Source of the DNA: Lytechinus pictus
Taxonomy: Eukaryota > Echinodermata > Echinoidea > Temnopleuroida > Toxopneustidae
DNA length: 64,000 nt
Assembly (NCBI RefSeq): GCF_037042905.1
Contig: NC_087252.1
Coordinates: 22,461,701 to 22,525,700, forward strand
Direction: 5' to 3'
Under the pieces are notes generated by a model that was not told the origin of the DNA, searched no databases, and saw nothing but the letters and a program-made list of their open reading frames with translations. Positions 44,301 through 53,300 of the stretch are shown one piece after another (the first letter of the stretch is position 1; each line of letters begins with the position of its first letter). The translations under genes were made by a program, and so were the position numbers.

Positions 44301-47300
44301 CCAAGGATCTGGTGAAAACGACAGAATTCATCATTGAATACAGGGACCAGAAGGTCAAAGCGGAACTCAAGCCTGTACCATTCTCCATCACGCCACAGTC
44401 CCTACAGAACGTCAAAGATGTGAGCATGAAAATGTTAAATTCCTATCATTTTTGTCTCACCTGCATAGCAGTGTGAGACTACAGGCGCCGCTTTTCCGAC
44501 GGCGGCGGCGTCAACATCAAATCTTAACCTAAGGTTAAGTTTTTGTCAATGAACTTTGGCCGAATGGGGGTATCTGTTGAATTACCATCATAACTTTGAA
44601 AGTTTATGGATCTGATTCATGAAATTTGGACATAAGAGTAATTAAGTATCGCTGAACATCCTGTGCGCATTTCAGGTCACATGACCAAGGTCAAAGGTCA
44701 ATGAACTTTGGCCGAATGGGGGTATCTGTTGAATTACCATCATAACTTTAAAAGTTTATGGATCTGATTCATGAAACTTGCACATAAGAGTAATCAAGTA
44801 TCACTGCATATCCTGTGCGAGTTTCAGGTCTTATGATCAAGGTCAAAGGTCATATAAGGTCAATGAACTTTGGCCAAATTGGGGGTATTTGTTGAATTAC
44901 CATCATATCTCTGTAAGTGTATTGGTCTAGTTCATAAAACGTGGACATAAGAGTAACCAAATATCACTGAACATCTTGTGCGAGTTACTGTAGGTTTCAA
45001 AGTCAGCACTGCTGCTATATTGAATCGTGTGACGCAGGTGAGACCGCCAGAGGCATTCCACTTGTTAGCTCATCCGGCCCGAAGGGCCAGATGAGCTTAT
45101 GCCGTGGCGTGGCGTCCGTCGTCTGGCGTCCACAATTTCAAATTGCTTCTTCTTCGCCATTTCAAGTCCGATTTCAATTCTGTTTGCTTTTTATGATAGC
45201 ACTAGGTGGGGGATTCAAAACTTCTACACAGCATTTTGAAACTCATTAAATATGCTAATGTATGCACATTTTTTTCAAAATTCACAAAAAATGCTTCTTC
45301 TTCTTTATTTATTGACCGATTTTTAATTTTTTGCTTCCATCTGGTAGAGCTTTATGAGGTTTACCAAACTTCTACACAGAATTTTGAAATTTTGACTAGA
45401 ACAATTTTTATGCTAATTTATGCGAAATTAATTTATGCATATTTTTAAAAATTCACATAAAATGCTTCTTCTTTATTTGTTGACCAATTTAGATTTTTTT
45501 CTTCCATCTGGTAGAGCTTCATGAGGTTCACCAAACTTCTATACAGAATTTTTAAATTTGGAGTAGAAAATTATGCTAATTTATGCAAAATTCATAAATC
45601 ACAGAAAATGCCTCTTCTTTATTTGTTGACTGAATTTCAAAAGCTTCTTCTTCATCATTTCAAGTCTGATTTCAATTCTGTTTGCTTTATATTATAGCAT
45701 TAGGTAGGGGATTCAAAACTTCTACACAGAATTTTGAAACTCATAAAATATGCTATTAAATTTATGCGTATTTTTAAAAATTCAGATAAAATGCTTCTTC
45801 TTTAATTGTCGACCGATTTTGATTTTTTTTCTTCCATCTGGTAGAACTTCATGAGGTCAACCAAACTTCTGCATAGAATTTTGATATTTTCAGTACAAAA
45901 TTATATACCAATTTATGCAAAATGTATTCATAAATCACAGAAAATTCCACTTCTTCTTTATTTTTGTTCCATCTGAGAGCTACATGAGGGTCACCAAGGT
46001 TCTACACAGAGAACCTTTTTAGGCAATTTGCTTCCTCTTTTTCACATATACAGATTTTTTTTCTTTCCTACTATATAGTCTTATGTTTTTTCCCGTCACA
46101 CCTAGCGGATTACCATATCAGTTACACCATATGTGTATATATTTATATATTTTTTCATATACATTTCTTTTTTGGATATATTTATATACATATCACTTAT
46201 AGATACATATTTACACTTACCTTCTTCTCTTAGTTTGTTTAATGCTTTATCATATATACTTATATGTCTTTTGCACATTATCAGTTGTTCCCCATTCTTT
46301 TTCTTCTTCCCCCCCCCCCCCTCTTATGCACCAGTTTATTAAGCCTTTCTTTGTAACCTGTTTGACCCACCTCTCACTAATTCTCTAGTTATTCATCCCT
46401 CTATCACTGTTTTGTTCCAGATCCTGTTTGATGTTGCCTGCCTCATTATCTTAATCCCTCTTGGCCTTACTTACACTAACTTCCCTTTGTGTCTGCCTAC
46501 TCCTTTTCTTTCATCCCCTTCACTAACCTGATTGGTCTTCTCTACTCACTAATGCCCCTTTTGTCTCCTTGTTTCTAGTGTTGCTGTAGCTTGTTTGTGG
46601 TCTATATTATGGTTGTTCCACTTTATATGTTTGTCATTTTGCCTCCGACGAAGATTCTGCTAGGATCGAAAGCTTAGGCCCCTTTTTGACTTTATAATTT
46701 ATGTTCTACACAGAGTTTAGAAATTTTGACTAGAAAATTATTTATGCTTAATTTATATGAAATTTATTCATAGATCACAAAAAATGCTTCTATGTCATTT
46801 CTTCATCAATTTCAATTCTATATCCTCAATTTATGTCACCAATGTAATTCACTACAGTGTCAACTGGGCTGAAATTAAAATTGTGTTAAATTTTGTGGCG
46901 AGATGCCGGATGAGCTCCACATCGTTGATGTGCTACTTGGATTTCATATTCCTGCGTTTTACTCCTTATATACAATCTAAAATAATAAAAAGCAATTGCC
47001 AGAGTTATTTAGTTATTTTATTATGTGCCCCACTGCCCCTTGTTCCAAGGGAAATGCATTATTCCAAGTGGATATTAGACAAAATTTATATAGCCTAATA
47101 TAACTGGACATAAAACACAACAGATCGCAATTAGACTAAATGGTTGTAGACAATTTAGCATTAGACCGTTCATGAAAAGAAATGGAAAGACAACAATGTA
47201 GACCAATAATTCATTGAAATTATTGCAGTCGATTAAATTTGGAAAGTGAAGTGGGGTCAGAAAAGAAATATTACTGGCATGTTCTTAATACAGAGATACC

Positions 47301-50300
47301 AGACTGTTGCTTGATCTCATGTAAATATCATAAGATTTTCCTTATCAGGCTTTTCAGCCTTTATAGTGTACAACACCTAAATACACTACTCAAAAAAAGT
47401 TAAGGACCACTTTTTAATGTGTGTATACAATTTTCAAACCGGGTGTTGTATTTCTAGAAATACCCGAATATGGCTGTCTTGAATCTCCTCAAATACCCTG
47501 TAACAATTTCACACATGGGTGGTTTCAGTTGTTGCATGATGTCTCTCGCATTATTGCATATCCTGAAAAGTGGGCCCATTGTGAAGTGGTACAAATGTGG
47601 ATTCAAATGCATTTTCTGTCTTTAGTCTCTACAATCAACAAATTGCTGACAACAGCAATGCCAAGATACAGCTGTCCAGGATGCCATCAAACACAATGAA
47701 ATCAATTTCACACATGCAGTTCTTTCATGTCTCTTGCATCATTGCAATGTGCCCGTACAAAAGTGGCTTCCAAAGCATTTTCTGTCTTTAGTCTCTACAA
47801 TCAACAACTTGCTGACAATAGCAATGCCAAGATACAGCTGTCCAGAATGCCATCAAACACAATGACATCAATTTTACACATGCAGTTCTTTCATGATGTC
47901 TCTGGCATCATTGCAGTGGGCCATAAGACAAGTGTCTTCCAAAGCATTTTCCGTCTTTAGTCTGTACAATCAACAACTTGCCTACAACAGCAATGCCAAG
48001 ACACCACCTAAGTGAAACAGATGTAGCCAGAGCCCTAGGGATGCTGGAAGCTGGCCTCAGTCAGCGAAGAGTAGCCAGAATGATGGGCGTGTCACACAGT
48101 GTCATTAGCAGAGCAAATCAAAGACACCGAGAGACAGGGCTATACTCCGAGAGACCCCGCAGTGGCCGACCAGTTTCGACAACCCCTAGAGATGATCGCT
48201 ACTTGACGAATCTCAGCCTCCGCAACCGCTTTCACAGTGCACGCCGCCTCAACAATGACTTCGCTGCAGCAACTGGAGTGATTGTTTCCACTCAAACAAT
48301 CCGTAACCGACTTCACAGAGCCAATATGCATGCCAGACGGCCAGCTCAGTGTGTCCCACTCACCCCTGCTCACAGAAGAATTCGTCTCAACTGGGCCCGG
48401 GAGCATGTCAGATGGACCAGACAGCAATGGCGTAGAGTTCTGTTCACAGATGAGAGCAGATTTTCCCTTGACCACAATGATGGACGTTCGAGAGTCTGGA
48501 GGCGACCAGGAGAGAGATTTGCAGACCCCTGTATTGCAGAACATGACCGTTATGGGGGAGGCAGCGTCATGGTGTGGGGAGGCATCACCTACGCCAACCG
48601 TACTCGTCTCTACGTGGTCCCAGGGGGAGCAATGACAGGAGTGAGGTACAGGGATGAGGTCCTTGAACCTATAGTGGTGCCATTTGCAGAAAATGTGGGA
48701 CAAAACATCATTTTCATGGATGACAATGCCCGTGCCCACCGAGCTAGGGTGGTGACCGAGTTCCTTGAGGGCCAGGGGATTGAGCGTATGGAGTGGCCAG
48801 CGAGGTCCCCGGACTTAAACCCGATAGAGCACGTCTGGGACATGATGGGGAGGAGTCTCGAGCAGCTCGAAGCCCATCCACTTGGACTGCAGCAGCTGGG
48901 TGTGGCTCTGGAGGCTGCATGGGATGCACTGGACGTCAGAGACATCAATCGCCTCATCAGCTCCATGAGACAGCGCTGTGAAGCCGTTATTGCTGCAGGA
49001 GGTGGTCACACTCGTTACTGAACTGCCTGAAAGACACTCAGACATTCGTTTTTACCACTTCATGTCGGTAGCTGATACCCCTCGGGGCCCACTTTTCAGG
49101 ATGTGCAGTGATGCGAGAGACATTGTGCAACAACTGAAACCACCCATGCGTGAAATTGATTACAGCGTGTTTAAGGACATTTAGGACAGTTGTACTGAGG
49201 TATTTCCAGAAATAAAACACCTTGTATAAAATCTTTATGTACGTTTTAAAAAGTGGTCCTTAACTTTTTTTGAGTAGTGTATAACAAGAATAGATGGATC
49301 ATCAGCAGCGGTCATAACATTTCATGGAATTAATCCTACTGGGTATCCATTCACCTTAACTTGGTCGAATGCAGCAGGGCAATTCCATAAAATGATCAAC
49401 CTTTTTGTACGTCCGACCCCCATTTTTCTCAAGTTTTACTTCACTTCATAACTGACCAAGTCATGGTCCTTTGAGAACTTACAGACTGTCGAAAGAACAA
49501 GAAATCAGAGACAGAAAATTACATGAAGGTTCCACATGTAGGGGGTTGACGTACATATTTTATGGAATTGCCCAGCACAGTGTGGATCAATTTGGAAATT
49601 ATGCCATGGCTGGAATTTGATCCCACGACCCTATGTTCTAGAGTCCGGAGACTAATCCACTAGGCCACAATACTCCACTTGTATAGGTCTTTGGGACTAT
49701 CTGGCTTCCCTTTAGGCCATTGAGTAAAACCGACTGGCTTCCATGTCTTAATATGACCTTTTTCTTCTGTTAAATTTCTGTCATTCCAGAAAACTTCACT
49801 CCCTCACTTCTCCATCAAAGGGAGACTCGACTCAGCGAGCTGCTGCATCAAGAACCCTCTCACGGGTCATGTGATCATCGAGCAGTGTAACGCACCAATC
49901 AAATCTGTGGAAATCCAGCTGGTCAGAGTGGAAACGTGTGGGTGTGCCGAGGGCTACGCAAGGGATGGTAAGCCTACTCGCTTTCATAACCTAATTAACG
50001 TTTAATATCTAAACTGGGTTCCAAAAGAAACTTATCGAACTTCATAAGCGCACTACACAAATTCCACCCAGTCAAAATGAGCAAAATTTTGACACAGACT
50101 AGCTTCAATAATCTTTACTAAGCACATGTCAATAATTAAGAGATTAGTTGAATCACAGAGAGGCTGTAGCCCCTCAAAGCAATTGGTTCCGGAATCCTAA
50201 GTCACAAAATGGCAAATGAAAATGAGATGGGATTGAACAAACTTACCAGTTTATCAAAGTTCACAGTATGATCTTTGACATGTTTAATTGATTGCCTCAA

Positions 50301-53300
50301 TAAGTAAGAAGTTACAGGAACTTAAAATTAAAATTTTGAACACACCTATTAAGGTCAAAGAAGCATAATGCATGAAGGGGACTCAATAGCAGTCAAGCAA
50401 AGAATGACCATTTGGTTTAATCCCATTTCATTTTCATTGGTCTTTCTTCTGCCATTTTGTGACTTTGTGCGCTTGTTAACCCTCAATCTCCCGGGGTATT
50501 CTGATTCTTGTCATTCCCGGGGGGGGGGGGGGGGGGGGCATAATAATAATAATAATAGTACATTTCTTAAAAACGCATAACACCTACAGGTCTCTATGCG
50601 CCATTATGGCCCCCCCTTAAGATCTCAGCCGTGGATTGCGCGATCACAACGAAAATTTGCATGATGGTAGAGAATGACGTAATCTACGCAGTTGCATTGG
50701 TAAATTTCACTGAATTCATATATTTTTATTTTATATGAATTAATTATGCTAATTTATTCATGAAATCATACTTTTTGCTCTGATTCACTAAATAAAGCTC
50801 CTAGAATGCTATTTTTTGGTGAAAAATTCTTTATAGCATTCCTAACAATTGTGAATGAAAAAAATTCTGGTACCAAGACCGATTTCTTATGTATTTTATT
50901 GTTTTTTAAATTTCTTATGTATTTCCTTGTTTTTTTACTTTTTGTTTTTTATTGTTTTTTCAATGGAAATCGTTCCAGACTTAATTCTAATCATAAACAA
51001 GGCAAAATTAATTAAGTTTGATCATTAAAAGTAGAAATAATGATACATTTATGAATTTTGGCCAAATACACAATTTGCATTGGATTTGTACATGAAATCA
51101 AGTTTATGAGCAATTTTGGGTCTGACATGCACTTACATAATGTTGCGTAATGTCGTAACCGCGTACCCGGGCGTCACAAATTTGGTCTCAAAATTTGCGC
51201 GAGACTTGAAAGTAAAAAGTCAGTGAGCGGCATGGTCAAAAAATATTGCGCAGCAGATATATCGCAAAAATTGTCGAGGGGGGGGGCCATAATGGCCCTC
51301 CCCCCGGCAGAATTAGGGTTAAGTTTGATAGGTTTCTTTTGAAACGCAGTTTATATAGTTTATATATATATATATATATATAACAATATTCCTGAGAATT
51401 TTTTTCCCCTCTTTCTTATACATTTAATGTCTCTCATATTATACCCTACTCTTTAATCCTAACTTACCTGGGCTATTTTGCGAGGTTTAAGTCCTGGGGG
51501 TGGGGCTTTAGGCCCCCTCTCCTAAGATCCCAGCCCCGGATCGCGCAATCGAGACAAAAATTTGCACAAAGATAGAGAATGACATAATCTACAACGTTTC
51601 ACAGGTAAATTGCTCTAAATTCATATTATATGAATTAATTATTCTAATTTATTCATGAAATCATACTTTTTGCTCCAATTCACTAAATAAATCTGGAAAG
51701 CTAATTTGTAATTAAAATATTCTGTATGGTATTCTTAACAACTGTAAAATGATCCAGTACCAAAATCAATTTCTTATGTATTTTATTGTTTTTTTAATTT
51801 CACATGTATTTCCTTGTTTTTAATCTTTTTATTTTTATTCTTTTTTTTTCGACAAAATTCATTGGGGATATTATTTCAGTCATAAATAGCATCAAATTAA
51901 ATTAATGATGTGAACAAATGTGCGAAAAATCACTCATTTATGAATTTTAGATGAAACAGATTTTGCATTGACTTTGTACATGATATATATGTTTTTTCGA
52001 TCAACTTTATTCAGACATGCACTTACATAATGTTGCGTAATTTTGTAACGGCATGTCCGGGCATCACAACCTTGGTTTCGAAAGTTGCACAAGACTCAAG
52101 TAAAAAGTTGGCGGATATATCGTGGAAAATGTTGAGGGGGGGCTGAAAAGGCCCCTCCCCAAGTAAGTTGGGTTAACCAAGCTCAATATGTAATGAAAAT
52201 TGATTGATTCATTTGCATTATCTTTCGCTTGTCTTCAAAATATTCAAATTCTGCCCCCCCCCCCCTTCCCCATGTAATTTCTATTAAGTTTTTCAGCCAT
52301 TTTCACATTCCTGGCATCAGGAAATTGTATACCTTAAGCATTCTTTTTTTCATTTTGATTCTGTAGCCACAGAGATTCAGAACATCCAGATCGGTGAAGG
52401 CAACATCTGCAGAGGTCTGACGATACCAATGTACATGGTCTTTCCCCGTCTTTTCACGTGCCCTACGTTAGCCACTAGTAACTTCAAAGTTGGTAAGTTT
52501 ACCGTCATTGAATCATTGAAGTTTTTCATTCTGTAAACGATCAAATTATTACCCAATGCACATGGTTTTTTCCTTGCCTCTTCACATGCCATACGTTAGC
52601 CACTAGTAATTTGAAAGTTAGTAAGTTTGCAATAAATGATGACAAGTATGAAAGGAACCAACGATGCAGGGTCTGCAAAACCGGGGGGGGGGGGGGGGGG
52701 GGGTTGTAGGGCTGCCCCCACTATTGTTTATAAATGTGCACAAAAATGTAAAAGTAACCATCTGATTGTGATTTTCTATATGGTCAGCCCCCCCCCCCCC
52801 ACTACTTTCAAAATGTTTCACGGCTCCTGTAATGGAGCCTCCACTTTTGTCTGTATGTTTGCTTAACAGCAGGTTAAACTGTTTCTATTCCAAGGGCTTA
52901 TAAAAACTTTTGATTGCCTATAAATTAGGCTTATAGGGCAAACAAACATCACACAATTGTGAAGTCACATGCTTGATGCCCAGTAACAGTGCTTCACAGC
53001 CAATCAGAGTCAAGGAAAGATGTCAGAACTAAAGGCCACCGCACACCTTACGACTGTTCACGATTCAATTTTGGAACAAATCGTACCTTGCTCATTTTCT
53101 GAAAATGTGAATGGAACATATCATTATATTTGAGGTTAAAATTGATTGAAAGTATACTAATATAACCATTTTGAAAAATTGCAAACCTTTATTTTGGAGT
53201 AAAGACCAAATTAGTTTCAAATTGTAGCCAATCGTACAACTGCTATGACGTCATTACGACTAGATATTAAATTTGCTTTTATTCTGAGAAGGATGATAGC

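Larger units (their letters stand above)
47384..49279 (+). mobile_element. Tc1-type DNA transposon, 1896 bp, with long TIRs
   Basis: The ends CACTACTCAAAAAAAGTTAA...and the exact inverse ending AACTTTTTTTGAGTAGTG are flanked by TA (47382-47383, 49280-49281). Similarity between ends extends inward to GTGGGCCC, so TIRs are about 195 bp (47384-47577, 49085-49279), with a diverged middle. It encodes a full-length transposase. It lies in VPS26C intron 4, in the same orientation as the gene. Confidence 0.95.

Noticed and set aside
42732-44427. Long Pro/Val/His-rich and Gly/Trp-rich open frames
   Set aside because: They only translate the 40-bp minisatellite of VPS26C intron 3 in various frames; no start context, splice support or domain.
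48140-48966. Minus-strand open frames of 118-199 aa
   Set aside because: They are shadows of the Tc1 transposase coding frame on the opposite strand.
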